This document shows, one piece after another, positions 17,001-25,149 of a stretch of 64,000 nucleotides of DNA; the stretch's first letter is position 1, and every line of letters begins with the position of its first letter. Both the position numbers and the translations under genes were made by a program. Origin of the DNA: Alistipes sp. (GTDB taxonomy: Bacteria > Bacteroidota > Bacteroidia > Bacteroidales > Rikenellaceae); assembly GCA_017437045.1 (NCBI GenBank), contig JAFSBY010000043.1, forward strand, positions 1-64,000, read 5' to 3'. The notes beneath the pieces were generated by a model. That model saw nothing but the letters and a program-made list of their open reading frames with translations. It did no database searches and was not told the DNA's origin.

Positions 17001-17403
17001 CGCCGATTCTGCCGCCACATCAGCGCAGTTGGCAAATTCAAAGAGCCTTGTGGCGGCCAAAACTGCCGAGGCAGGAGCGAATGCAGCGGCTGATACGTCG
17101 AAGATTCCGTTCGGATGGATGGCTATACCCGCCGTAATCGCTGCCGTAATCGCTATGTTTGCGGCCCTGCCGAAGTTTGCCAAGGGTGGCGTAGTTGGCG
17201 GCAACTCGAAGGCCGGCGATAAGATACTCGCACGTCTCAACAGCGGAGAGGGCGTGCTTACCGAGCAGGGCATGGAGAATCTTGCCGGTGCGGCCCGTCC
17301 TCGCACAACGGATGTGCACATAACGGGCGAACTTACAGCAAGCGGCCGTGATCTTCGCCTCGTGCTTGACCGCACAGACCGTCACAACAACCGAATCAGA
17401 TAG
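14059..17403 (+). CDS. Tape measure protein
   Basis: 1114 residues, the longest gene of the prophage. N-terminal tape-measure domain includes RYGVGINTLTSGFAKFKSAA and EELRLQMAERMPVALQAMAA. A long alanine/glutamate-rich coiled coil follows (about residues 290-400), then a hydrophobic segment (TIWTAIIQAILEVVNALK). Near the C-terminus lies GWMAIPAVIAAVIAMFAALP, followed by FAKGGVVGGNSKAGD and a GEGVLTEQG block, a common tape-measure ending. It sets tail length and is probably ejected into the host envelope. Confidence 0.93.
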   Translation: MADLSLKIAVKLLTKEFKNGVAGLVASLRGLQAQFLAFTSTLGAGTIGLSNFLSRMREVSKETTAARIALKNVSSSAQEFADSQKWLLDVSKRYGVGINTLTSGFAKFKSAADNAGMSLSDQKQIFEAVSRASVAYALSAEDQRGIFIALQQMMSKGKVTAEELRLQMAERMPVALQAMAAASKTTVAGLDALMKKGKVLSSEVLPEFARQLNSMIPNVDTDNLNKSLIDLSNTFVALTDKLGVEKAYKKVVEMATSALSWLMENTKATGVAIRTFISALIAGAIRKTFRALVAESEKATAAAIGAIKKKETATKAVAAAEERVLNAKTKYEEALQAEAVASFEASQAKKLRAAQRTASALRQLEKRQTALAAAEERARAAEAAVTKSVQRDAARATGSAWSRAWHGATLAFKAFGQTLKSLAYSTIWTAIIQAILEVVNALKDAYSKFAEIHNLAQKTQERLNAPTEATEQEISIEANYKVASDENQALATRNAALQKINALLGTEYQLNGKNDSILGEINKKKDRYIQYLRLQKQLENATDVRKTLSSQYTSWQKGNQEWGSGLAKAIFVPSLEPGKKMVDAVYNSLPSAGKNLQEGINVAQAEIDALTTKLAEFAGEFDSSSLPQTPTPPTESDDTDDGKRKQSELERAQERYRKSLAELSAEYEAGMLSEREFQRRKKDLIEKTYIDAKGTSDQELLGSDFYKGIEAEFGGFTHGNLREREEVLEDRIDEFNQALSKQKALLDNGAISQDEYNDALRSLSVEFYKELSSLDLSGLSAKALAAMVSARTEAALINADTQSQYEPRRRDRTVDFLRNDTSQLEEQKKDAEHYLAWLKEQQLSSVADLSDEINKQMAQVESLEEALQLERVREAIKDYGRELRRTAYEGVKGTISNIDGVVNAFERVSEVMKSPDASGWERIMAVWNAMTSVVDTFIEIIDLITKMTEITEMLTKAKQIESAVDTSTTEAKIGNLASATAADSAATSAQLANSKSLVAAKTAEAGANAAADTSKIPFGWMAIPAVIAAVIAMFAALPKFAKGGVVGGNSKAGDKILARLNSGEGVLTEQGMENLAGAARPRTTDVHITGELTASGRDLRLVLDRTDRHNNRIR

Positions 17404-17407
17404 GGAT

Positions 17408-19951
17408 ATGAAACACATACGATATAAATCTCATTTCTACGACCGAAACGATCGAAGATACGACATCGAAATCCTCCAGGAGGTCGATAGCATAACCGCT
17501 CCGGAGGGATGGCCTGCAACCATACAGCTGGCGGCCGACCCCTTGGAGATAGAATGGTCCGAGGTCAGCAAACTCGATCCCGTGCAGGGAAGTTGTGCTA
17601 CATTGCGCGTCCTATCGATGACCGATCGGCAATTCTTCGATATGTACACCGTAAACTACGGCACGATCGAGTTGCGTGTCTATCGTGATCCGAGCGCGGG
17701 TGCCGGCTTGCTCACTCCGAATCGTATTCAACTCGAAGGATTCAACACAGCAAAGGCGCAGTATCCCGTTGCCAGTGACATAACGGTATCGGCAACCAGG
17801 TATAACGCTGAAGGAGTCTATATCGGCACGGTGTCATCTACTATTTATGCCGGGGAAACAGAAACTACGCTCTTTGCGATAGAGGGCGTGAATACGCTTT
17901 CCGACCTGCAAATAGAAGGTTCAAGCATCGATGCGATATATCGGTATCACACCACAGACACTCTACTTTATTGGGCGGGCACGCTTGATCCCGAGCTCTT
18001 CGAGGAACCGTATGCGTACAACAATCGCTACGTCACCGAACTTTCGTTCGTTGATCTCGCTCCGCTCGATTATGTGTATTGGGGAGCCAAGGGTTTGATG
18101 AGCATCCGCACGATCGTTGAGAAATGCGTCGAATCAGCAAAGTTCCTGCACGCAAAACCCTTCTTTGAGATGATCGCCACCCAAACCTCTGACCAAGAAT
18201 CGGCTTTTGCATGCACCGTGCAGGCCGAGAACTTCTACGATGATGATGGTGAGCCGATGACCATGCGAGAGGTGCTGGAAGAGGTGCTACGTCCATTCGC
18301 GGTGCGCCTGATTCAGAAGGACGGTATCATGGTATTGTTTGATCTGCACTCGCTCCACGGTGTCGCCCCAGCTACTATCTCATGGTACGGAACAGATTCA
18401 ACCGTTGAGGCAGACCGCGTGTATAACGATATAACGGTGAAATTCTCGCCATACCAGGATGAAACGATTCTCGAAGCAGCAATCGATGAGGATGAAGCGT
18501 TAAATGAGGGGGATGATGGAGTGATCAGTGTACCAGTCTATGGATACACAAAAGAATCCTATGGTGTACCCGGTATAGTCGAGGGGCAAATCATTCGATT
18601 TGATGCTTTTGCGCTACTATTGAAGCAGGCTCCCGTTGAATTAAAGAATCTCAAGGTAAAGAATGGTGCGTGCGTATATCGTGTACAACCTAAATATAGC
18701 GGAGAAAAGGAATCGGGTATTATTTGGTCGTTTTCGACATCGTACCCCTCTCGCCAAGGACAACTATGGCCTTTTTATGGAAACACCCATGCGCCGTTTT
18801 GCGCGATGGGTGACAATTACAAAGGGCGGCACCCGGAGAATCCTGTTACACCCATTATTGAAACGCCCGGGATATATATATCCTCCGACGGAAGAGATGC
18901 GAAGATATTGGTTACGCTTGAGGCGATGTACGATGCTCGCTATAATTGGTTCGAGGCGGCCGATGCTTATAAAACCGGGTTTGATTTGGTGAACTATGAT
19001 TACACAGGAAACAAGTCGTACATCCAAGATAAGGACATGTGCCTCATTCCTGTTGTTATTACTATTAGAGACAAGGCTGGAAATCCGATTTATCGATATT
19101 CCAACAACTATAAACGAATTGGATGGACTGACACCGCTAATCCTTTACGAGAAGAAGGGGTCGGTTGGCATCAAGTTGAATCTGGAGAAGATATATATGC
19201 GAAGCCTGCATGGTTAGCATATTACGGGGAGGATATTGAGGGTAAAGGTGTAATGTCCGATGGGTGGAAAAAGAATTGTCAAGTTCTCCATAGTAACATT
19301 AAGGATGTGCCAACACCCATCTCCAGCAAAAACAACGGAGAATATTTGCCAATGCCTCCTGAATCCGGGTATTTGGTAGTCGAGGTTTGTGCGGGACATC
19401 TATTCATGACCTACGCAGGTAATGAGCTCACTACCCTAAACAATGCTGTCGGCCCAACGGACCCGGTTTATACCGAGAAAGCCCGAACGGTAGCGTACAA
19501 GTCGATTGAGATTAAGATCGTGCCCGAATACGGTGCCGACAAAGTAGAGGCTACCGACATAGAGGATATTGCCTGGTTAAACAAATCTGCGCGCGAAAAT
19601 TTGAGCATCAGCACAATCGTTGGTACGCCCAATAAAAAGATGCCTGCCGCCAAAGGTGCACTTCGGCTGCCGAGCGGCGCGCAGGTGGATTCGTTTACTC
19701 GCGGCGATCATGTGGGGCGGCTCGAAAAGTTGCTGATCGGTACAGCCTACTCGCAGTACGCGGAGCGAAAAAACGTATTGCAGGGCACCGCAGATATGCT
19801 ACTCGGCTTCTACCCTCTCATCGACCAGTCGATTGACGGCCGCTATGTTTTGTTGAGTGAGGTGCAAAATGTCGAGAAGGGAACGAGCAACATTCGAGCT
19901 GCCGAGTTTAACGCGGACGAATACGATTCAATAGAAGAGAAAGAAGAGTAA
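17408..19951 (+). CDS. Tail tip / baseplate protein
   Basis: 847 residues from ATG 17408; the frame is open upstream but that part overlaps the tape-measure gene. It starts MKHIRYKSHFYDRNDRRYDI and contains beta-rich segments and RTIVEKCVESAKFLHAKPF followed by VLEEVLRPFAVRLIQKDG, resembling tail-tip hub proteins of Bacteroidetes siphophages. A stretch at about 18.7-19.4 kb is more AT-rich than the flanks and may be an exchangeable receptor-contact insertion. Confidence 0.78.
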   Translation: MKHIRYKSHFYDRNDRRYDIEILQEVDSITAPEGWPATIQLAADPLEIEWSEVSKLDPVQGSCATLRVLSMTDRQFFDMYTVNYGTIELRVYRDPSAGAGLLTPNRIQLEGFNTAKAQYPVASDITVSATRYNAEGVYIGTVSSTIYAGETETTLFAIEGVNTLSDLQIEGSSIDAIYRYHTTDTLLYWAGTLDPELFEEPYAYNNRYVTELSFVDLAPLDYVYWGAKGLMSIRTIVEKCVESAKFLHAKPFFEMIATQTSDQESAFACTVQAENFYDDDGEPMTMREVLEEVLRPFAVRLIQKDGIMVLFDLHSLHGVAPATISWYGTDSTVEADRVYNDITVKFSPYQDETILEAAIDEDEALNEGDDGVISVPVYGYTKESYGVPGIVEGQIIRFDAFALLLKQAPVELKNLKVKNGACVYRVQPKYSGEKESGIIWSFSTSYPSRQGQLWPFYGNTHAPFCAMGDNYKGRHPENPVTPIIETPGIYISSDGRDAKILVTLEAMYDARYNWFEAADAYKTGFDLVNYDYTGNKSYIQDKDMCLIPVVITIRDKAGNPIYRYSNNYKRIGWTDTANPLREEGVGWHQVESGEDIYAKPAWLAYYGEDIEGKGVMSDGWKKNCQVLHSNIKDVPTPISSKNNGEYLPMPPESGYLVVEVCAGHLFMTYAGNELTTLNNAVGPTDPVYTEKARTVAYKSIEIKIVPEYGADKVEATDIEDIAWLNKSARENLSISTIVGTPNKKMPAAKGALRLPSGAQVDSFTRGDHVGRLEKLLIGTAYSQYAERKNVLQGTADMLLGFYPLIDQSIDGRYVLLSEVQNVEKGTSNIRAAEFNADEYDSIEEKEE

Positions 19952-19955
19952 CGCT

Positions 19956-20333
19956 ATGGCTGAATTTAATATCATAACCGCGCAAGTTGAGGCTACATCT
20001 CGCAAGGAATGGCTGAAGAATAGGCGAACCGAAAAGGCAAACTTATCGTTTGGCTCTGCCAACTCCGTGTCCGATATTCAGATGCAACAGCAGCAACCAT
20101 CCACGCCCGGAGCAAGCAACCTCGCCGCCCTGACGGATGTATCACTCTCCGGCTTGGCCGAGAACGACTTGCTCATATTCGATGGAGAGGCTTGGAAAAA
20201 TGTCGGAAAAGAGACCTTCCTAAAACCGATCAGCGACCAGCTCGACACGATTAACGGGGATGGAGAAACAGAAGGCTCTACCGAATGGAAAATACTACAA
20301 ACGCTAAAATGGAAAACCTTAAATCAACAGTAA
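19956..20333 (+). CDS. Small tail-fibre-associated protein
   Basis: 125 residues. The segment LTDVSLSGLAENDLLIFDGEA followed by WKNV is a short beta unit often found in phage fibre and adhesin proteins. The last codons overlap nothing, and the next fibre ATG follows the stop by one base. Likely a connector or short fibre. Confidence 0.6.
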   Translation: MAEFNIITAQVEATSRKEWLKNRRTEKANLSFGSANSVSDIQMQQQQPSTPGASNLAALTDVSLSGLAENDLLIFDGEAWKNVGKETFLKPISDQLDTINGDGETEGSTEWKILQTLKWKTLNQQ

Positions 20334-20334
20334 T

Positions 20335-21537
20335 ATGGCAACATTAGAAGATTTCAGAATTGAGTACCAAGGTACTCTCGCGCAATTCAAAGCGTCAAAC
20401 TACCCGACGACTTACGCGGACAAGATCGTGCACATCACCGGCGACAGCGCGGGAAAGGATTCCGCGATTTTCGCCAACGGAAAGTATTACGCTGCAACTG
20501 ATGCAGCACTCGCTGCACTTAAGCTCTTCGACAAGGTGAGTGCCGGAGGACAGACCGCGCAAGCAGCGGCCGCAGGCAGCACTTTGGCTTTCGAGGATGG
20601 AGACAGCATCATCATCACGCTAACGTCTTCGGGTATTAAGTTCTCGCTATCCTCGACGTTCAAGGAGATTGTATCGCAACATACTACCCAATTAGAGGAA
20701 CTTTACGAACGAATGGATGCTGAAGAAAGTGCCACTGAGGGTTTCGCCGGCAACATTCAAGACTTAACACAAGACATTGTAGATCAGGAGAGCCGAATAA
20801 CAACCCTTGAGGGCAATGTCGGAGAAACAGATGACCTTAACACAACCAGCAAGAATACGGTAGGGGCTATCAACGAGGTGCTGGCAGCAGTCGGTACAGG
20901 TGGTACGAACGCCGTGGTAACGGTCGAGAAATCTACGGACGGCTTAACCTATACCATCAAGCAGGGAGGCGAACAGGTCGGCGTGATCAACATTCCCAAA
21001 GATATGGTCGTAACCTCCGGCGAGGTGGTAACAAATCCATCGGGCCAGGCCGCAGGTACGTACATTAAGCTGACGCTTGCTAACGTAACGCAACCTCTAT
21101 ACATCAATGTAGGTAAGCTGGTTGATATTTACACGGTTCAGTCGAATGCGGCGCAAATCCAATTAGCTATCGATGCAGCAACCCGTGTGATCAGCGCGAC
21201 GATTGTAAACGGAAGCGTTACCGCAGACAAGTTAGCCGCAGGCGCAGTGACTACTGCAAAAATATCCGACAATAATGTTACGCTGCCCAAGTTAGCGGTA
21301 GCTCTGCAGACGATCCTGAATGGTGCCATTCTGCCGACAAATGTATTTGTAGGATCGATGGGCAACACCTCCGACGATTATCTGAAGCGAACGACCGGGA
21401 CGAATACGGTTGCGATTGCAGCCAATGTGACCCGCGTAGCAAGCGATACGAAGGGCCTTGCGAACTCAAAGGACGTAAAGGAGTACGTCGATGGATGCTT
21501 CGAGACGGCGAAGACGTGGAAGATTCTAACAGCGTAG
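20335..21537 (+). CDS. Tail fibre protein A
   Basis: 400 residues. The N-terminal block FRIEYQGTLAQFKASNYP plus HITGDSAGKDSAIFANGKYY is shared with the next fibre gene. The middle has a coiled coil with repeated LTQDIVDQESRITTLEG and a NTVGAINEVLAAV motif known from fibre stalks. The C-terminus is beta-rich and glycine/alanine/threonine-rich (VTADKLAAGAVTTAKI). Predicted trimeric receptor-binding fibre. Confidence 0.78.
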   Translation: MATLEDFRIEYQGTLAQFKASNYPTTYADKIVHITGDSAGKDSAIFANGKYYAATDAALAALKLFDKVSAGGQTAQAAAAGSTLAFEDGDSIIITLTSSGIKFSLSSTFKEIVSQHTTQLEELYERMDAEESATEGFAGNIQDLTQDIVDQESRITTLEGNVGETDDLNTTSKNTVGAINEVLAAVGTGGTNAVVTVEKSTDGLTYTIKQGGEQVGVINIPKDMVVTSGEVVTNPSGQAAGTYIKLTLANVTQPLYINVGKLVDIYTVQSNAAQIQLAIDAATRVISATIVNGSVTADKLAAGAVTTAKISDNNVTLPKLAVALQTILNGAILPTNVFVGSMGNTSDDYLKRTTGTNTVAIAANVTRVASDTKGLANSKDVKEYVDGCFETAKTWKILTA

Positions 21538-21552
21538 GATAATATAATTATA

Positions 21553-21584
21553 GGCTCGGCGTAAATTCATACGCCGAGCCCTTT
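21553..21584 (+). terminator. Hairpin terminator between the fibre genes
   Basis: An 11-bp perfect stem GGCTCGGCGTA / TACGCCGAGCC (21553-21563, 21570-21580) with a 6-base loop, followed by CTTT. The short T tract makes termination partial at best. Confidence 0.65.
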
Positions 21585-21592
21585 GGACGAAT

Positions 21593-22789
21593 ATGGCAGA
21601 CGAAAAAAACTTCAGGTTCACATATCAGGGTACAGTTGAGGCGTTTAAGGCGACAACTCTTCCGTCTAAATATGCAAACGAGGTGGTATATATCACCGGT
21701 GATGCCTCGGGCAACGGCCGTGCGATCTTTGCCAATGGGGAGTATTACGCCAATGCTGATTCTATGAGCGAACGCGGATGGCGTCCGATGCGCATGAACG
21801 GAAGCAACATCTATTGGAGTAAGATCGCTTCCGTGTCTAACGAAACCATCACATCGGGCGGCCGTGATGCTTGGATCGAGGTCGAGGTAAATGGCGATAC
21901 GAACTACCCGAATGCGTGTCGCTTCATTATCCAAATCACTCAATATCTAAATTCGGCTATCTCGGTGGCCGTGTTCGGTGGGGCTTCTCCTATTCCGAGG
22001 GCCGGCATGACAGGTCCGAAACCTTGTGTTACGGTAGATGCGAACCGTAACGTGTGGCTGAAGATTCTCAACGCACAGTGGGATATGTATGCGGCCATTC
22101 GCCCGCTCAAGCAAGATACTTTCGGTACGATCTCGATTCTCGGAAAGGCAGCTGATGATGGTAGCCATGCCTCGAACTTTGAAACGCAAATTGATGCTCC
22201 CTCCTCGACCTTCCTTGAGGGCTATGGTGGTCTGCGATACGCGATTTCGACCGGCACATACACGCTCACGGGTGCAGTCATCGACGCTACGGCTACCGAT
22301 GCCAAGAAGCTCGGAGGCGTAGATGCTTCGGAGTATGCGAAAACAGAAGAGATATCAGGGCGTAAATATATTTATGCGCAGGGCGGACTTACTGACGACC
22401 AACTTATATATGCGCTCCCTACAAGCAAAGACGGCACAGAAGATGACACTCTCGTGTCCGAAGGGACGTTGAAAACCATCAATGATGAATCGCTTGTCGG
22501 AACTGGTGATATCAAAGTAGCACCAGCCCCATATACGATTCGGACGCTCGCTATAACTGAATTAGCGGTTGGAGAATCCTTCGAGAATGAAATCGAGTAC
22601 ATCAAGCAGGCTATTACTTCAGGTACAGACATAGAGATTTATACGGGTAATGGATACGGGAAAGCGAAAGCTATATACCAGGAGTTGGATGATTATGTAT
22701 ATCTCTCATTCTGCCAAATGGCATCAGTGATTTACATGGAAATCAATATAGACACAGGAGAAATAGAGAGCCTCTCCCTCACCCAGTAA
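21593..22789 (+). CDS. Tail fibre protein B, paralogue of A at N-terminus
   Basis: 398 residues. Starts FRFTYQGTVEAFKATTLPSK and YITGDASGNGRAIFANGEYY, clearly homologous to fibre A over about 55 residues. After this the sequence differs completely: a carbohydrate-contact-like beta domain (EVNGDTNYPNACRFIIQITQ) and then DATATDAKKLGGVDASEYAK, a known phage fibre repeat unit. It is probably an alternative or additional receptor-binding protein docked by the same N-terminal adaptor. Confidence 0.75.
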   Translation: MADEKNFRFTYQGTVEAFKATTLPSKYANEVVYITGDASGNGRAIFANGEYYANADSMSERGWRPMRMNGSNIYWSKIASVSNETITSGGRDAWIEVEVNGDTNYPNACRFIIQITQYLNSAISVAVFGGASPIPRAGMTGPKPCVTVDANRNVWLKILNAQWDMYAAIRPLKQDTFGTISILGKAADDGSHASNFETQIDAPSSTFLEGYGGLRYAISTGTYTLTGAVIDATATDAKKLGGVDASEYAKTEEISGRKYIYAQGGLTDDQLIYALPTSKDGTEDDTLVSEGTLKTINDESLVGTGDIKVAPAPYTIRTLAITELAVGESFENEIEYIKQAITSGTDIEIYTGNGYGKAKAIYQELDDYVYLSFCQMASVIYMEINIDTGEIESLSLTQ

Positions 22790-22791
22790 AC

Positions 22792-22811
22792 GTAATACAA
22801 AAAAATGGTTA
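22792..22811 (+). repeat. Dispersed 20-bp element, copy 3
   Basis: GTAATACA-A6-TGGTTA, identical to the copy at 9388. It precedes the holin-like gene by 13 bases. Confidence 0.75.
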
Positions 22812-22824
22812 CAAAATAAAAAAC

Positions 22825-23142
22825 ATGAACTTTCAAGAAATACTCGTCACACTCATAGGAAGTGGCACAGTTGCCGGAATCGTTTCTGCCCTTGCCTCAC
22901 GCCCGAAAACAACGGCCGAAAAGCGCAAAATAGAAGCCGACGCGGAGGGTTCGATCTCGGACCATTACGATTCTTACGCGGACCGGCTCGAAGAGCGTAT
23001 CGACAAGTTGGAGCATCGGCAGGATATGTCGGAACGCCGCGAGAGTATCTTCAAAAGTGCAATCGCGTGTGCTTATCGCTGTGAGTGTGGTGAGTGCCCC
23101 GTGCTCGAGTATCTATCTTCACACCCTATACCCGAAGAATAA
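22825..23142 (+). CDS. Holin-like membrane protein
   Basis: 105 residues with a single N-terminal hydrophobic segment (ILVTLIGSGTVAGIVSALAS), then a charged coiled coil (YADRLEERIDKLEHRQDMSE) and a cysteine cluster (YRCECGECP). It is immediately upstream of the muramidase, where holins sit. The single-span-plus-coil form is usual for Bacteroidetes phages, but holin activity is inferred from position. Confidence 0.6.
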   Translation: MNFQEILVTLIGSGTVAGIVSALASRPKTTAEKRKIEADAEGSISDHYDSYADRLEERIDKLEHRQDMSERRESIFKSAIACAYRCECGECPVLEYLSSHPIPEE

Positions 23143-23143
23143 T

Positions 23144-23650
23144 ATGGCTTATGTATCGAAACTCATTCCGTTCATCCTAAAGTGGGAGGGCGGATTTGCA
23201 GACCACCCGCTCGATAAGGGTGGCCCGACAAATAAGGGCATCACGTTTAACACGTTCCGAGGATTTTATCCTCATGCAACGGTCAATGACCTGAAGAACA
23301 TGACCGAAGATCAATGGTTTGCAATCTTCATCGATGGATATTGGGAGCCCTGGCGGGCAGATGATATCAAGAATCAGTCGGTGGCCAACATTGTGGTGGA
23401 CTGGGCCTGGGCCTCCGGGGTCAGGACGGCCATCAAGCAGGTTCAACGATTGTTGGGCGTGAAGGCCGACGGCATCGTTGGTAAGCAGACTCTCGGTGCG
23501 CTGAACAACACCAACCAGCAGGAACTATTCAACGACATCAAGGCTGCGCGTTACCGGTTTATTGAGGCCATCATCGAGCGCGACCCCTCGCAGGCGGTAT
23601 TCCGAAGAGGCTGGCGCAACAGGATAGATGATATTCACTTTGAGCATTAA
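23144..23650 (+). CDS. Phage lysozyme, GH108 N-acetylmuramidase
   Basis: 168 residues from ATG 23144, directly after the holin-like stop. The catalytic block LKWEGGFADHPLDKGGPTNK with Glu15 is the GH108 (formerly DUF847) signature. The C-terminal peptidoglycan-binding part contains GVKADGIVGKQTLGALN. It cleaves the glycan backbone of murein for host lysis. No signal peptide, so release depends on a holin. Confidence 0.93.
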   Translation: MAYVSKLIPFILKWEGGFADHPLDKGGPTNKGITFNTFRGFYPHATVNDLKNMTEDQWFAIFIDGYWEPWRADDIKNQSVANIVVDWAWASGVRTAIKQVQRLLGVKADGIVGKQTLGALNNTNQQELFNDIKAARYRFIEAIIERDPSQAVFRRGWRNRIDDIHFEH

Positions 23651-23653
23651 CCC

Positions 23654-24112
23654 ATGAGAAACACCCTGACCATCATCGCCCTTGTTGCGGCCTTTGCATT
23701 CGGCCGATACACCGTCAGACCCGATGTGGTGACGGTGACGGAGGATCGTGTGGTCTATGACACGATCGTGCGCACGGATGTGCGGGTCGATACGGTAACA
23801 CGTGAGCGGGTTGTATATCGAGACCTGCCGATCGTTCGGCATGACACGGTGGTGCTCCGTGACACGGTGAAGGTTGCCGTGCCGATCTACCACTATGTGA
23901 AGCGCGATTCGCTCTACTACATCGAGGCCGATGGGTACGATGTACAATTCAAACGTATAGAGGTCTATCCTCGCACGGTGTACCAGACGCGCACGATCAC
24001 GAAGCAGCCGAGCCGATGGGGCGTAGGGGTGCAGGTCGGCATAGGTGCGACCGACAATGGCCTATCTCCCTACGTGGGCGTGGGCGTACAATACCATTTG
24101 ATACGTTTTTAA
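23654..24112 (+). CDS. Membrane-anchored protein, possible spanin-like lysis factor
   Basis: 152 residues. An N-terminal hydrophobic segment (TLTIIALVAAFAFGRYTV) anchors a periplasmic valine/threonine/arginine-rich beta or coiled segment with repeated RVVYDTIVRTD-like patterns. The C-terminus (GVGVQVGIGATDNGLSPYVG) looks like a beta-barrel strand pair or outer-membrane-contact motif. Proteins of this shape follow lysozymes in many Bacteroidetes phages. A spanin-type role is inference. Confidence 0.6.
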   Translation: MRNTLTIIALVAAFAFGRYTVRPDVVTVTEDRVVYDTIVRTDVRVDTVTRERVVYRDLPIVRHDTVVLRDTVKVAVPIYHYVKRDSLYYIEADGYDVQFKRIEVYPRTVYQTRTITKQPSRWGVGVQVGIGATDNGLSPYVGVGVQYHLIRF

Positions 24113-24128
24113 CCAAAAAAATACAGCA

Positions 24129-24428
24129 ATGAAAAATGTACTCAATCAGCTCTTCCGATGGCTGGATAAGATCGGTAAAGACAAGTATCAGCACTTTGCG
24201 CTCGGCGCAATGATCGCAACGCTCGGGTTCATCGTTGCGATGCCACTCTTTCGCTTTATGGGCCATACGGCCGCATTCTGGGCGTGTTTCGGTATATCGG
24301 TTGCCGCAACGCTGGGGCTGGAGGTATTCAAGGAGTTCCGCGTGGATGTGAAGCCCGACTGGAAGGACATCCTCGCTACGATGCTTGGCGGCTCGATGGT
24401 GTGGATCTCTTTGCTTGTAGCCTATTGA
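24129..24428 (+). CDS. Small membrane protein in lysis region
   Basis: 99 residues with three hydrophobic segments (ALGAMIATLGFIVAMPLF, AAFWACFGISVAATLGL, ATMLGGSMVWISLLVAY). It starts with DKYQHFALG, a motif frequent in Bacteroidetes phage membrane proteins of this locus. Could be a second holin or antiholin. Confidence 0.6.
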   Translation: MKNVLNQLFRWLDKIGKDKYQHFALGAMIATLGFIVAMPLFRFMGHTAAFWACFGISVAATLGLEVFKEFRVDVKPDWKDILATMLGGSMVWISLLVAY

Positions 24429-24445
24429 CACTAATTGACGAAATC

Positions 24446-24760
24446 ATGAAGATCATCTACAACAAGATTATCCCCTTCAATGGGTTCTCGGCTATCAACC
24501 TCTTTGGTGTATTATTTGCACGCAAGGAGTATGAGCCACTATCGGCTCGGACGATCCGTCATGAGGCCATACACACGGCACAGATGAAGGAGCTTGGCTA
24601 CATCGGCTTCTACATTATCTACCTGCTGGAGTGGCTGTATCGGCTCGTGACGACGAAGAATGCCTACCGCAGTATCAGCTTCGAGCGCGAGGCGTATGCG
24701 AACCAAGCAAATAAGAACTATCTAAAGACCCGCCGCGCATTTGCGCAATGGCGTAAATGA
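24446..24760 (+). CDS. Small membrane protein with HExxH motif
   Basis: 104 residues from ATG 24446; the open frame further upstream overlaps the previous gene. It contains RHEAIHTAQ, a perfect HExxH at residues 39-43, with hydrophobic segment GFYIIYLLEWLY and a later SFEREAYANQAN whose Glu could be the third zinc ligand. This looks like a minimal membrane-associated metallopeptidase. It sits in the lysis region; substrate unknown. Confidence 0.6.
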   Translation: MKIIYNKIIPFNGFSAINLFGVLFARKEYEPLSARTIRHEAIHTAQMKELGYIGFYIIYLLEWLYRLVTTKNAYRSISFEREAYANQANKNYLKTRRAFAQWRK

Positions 24761-24761
24761 C

Positions 24762-25073
24762 ATGAAGAAGATCGTCGAGATACTGATCACGCTTTCGATC
24801 GTGGCCATAAACGTTGCACCTCTTTTTGAGGAGCACCCGACGCGCGACCATACCGTAGAGCAGTATCTCGACCTTCCCGATGAACCGGAGCAGGGCACCG
24901 CCCCGACCGTCACTTCATACAAAACTATCGTTCTGATCGCCACCCTCTTCAAGCGCACCGTTCCCGTGCGCGTAAAGTCTCTACGAATCCTCGCGGTCAG
25001 ACCCACTATACATGCCGTAGCCTTTCGTCGCTCGGCACTTCGATCGAGCGACATCCCCACATATCGCATTTAG
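24762..25073 (+). CDS. Hypothetical protein after lysis genes
   Basis: 103 residues from ATG 24762. N-terminal hydrophobic segment VEILITLSIVAINVAPLF could be a signal or anchor. The rest is threonine/arginine-rich without recognised motif. Last gene before the HTH gene. Confidence 0.5.
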   Translation: MKKIVEILITLSIVAINVAPLFEEHPTRDHTVEQYLDLPDEPEQGTAPTVTSYKTIVLIATLFKRTVPVRVKSLRILAVRPTIHAVAFRRSALRSSDIPTYRI

Positions 25074-25149
25074 TGAGCCCTTTTTCTTGGGGTCACGAAA
25101 AAGGTAGGGAAAACTATACCCATAATAAATCACTAAAAATGCGAGAAAA

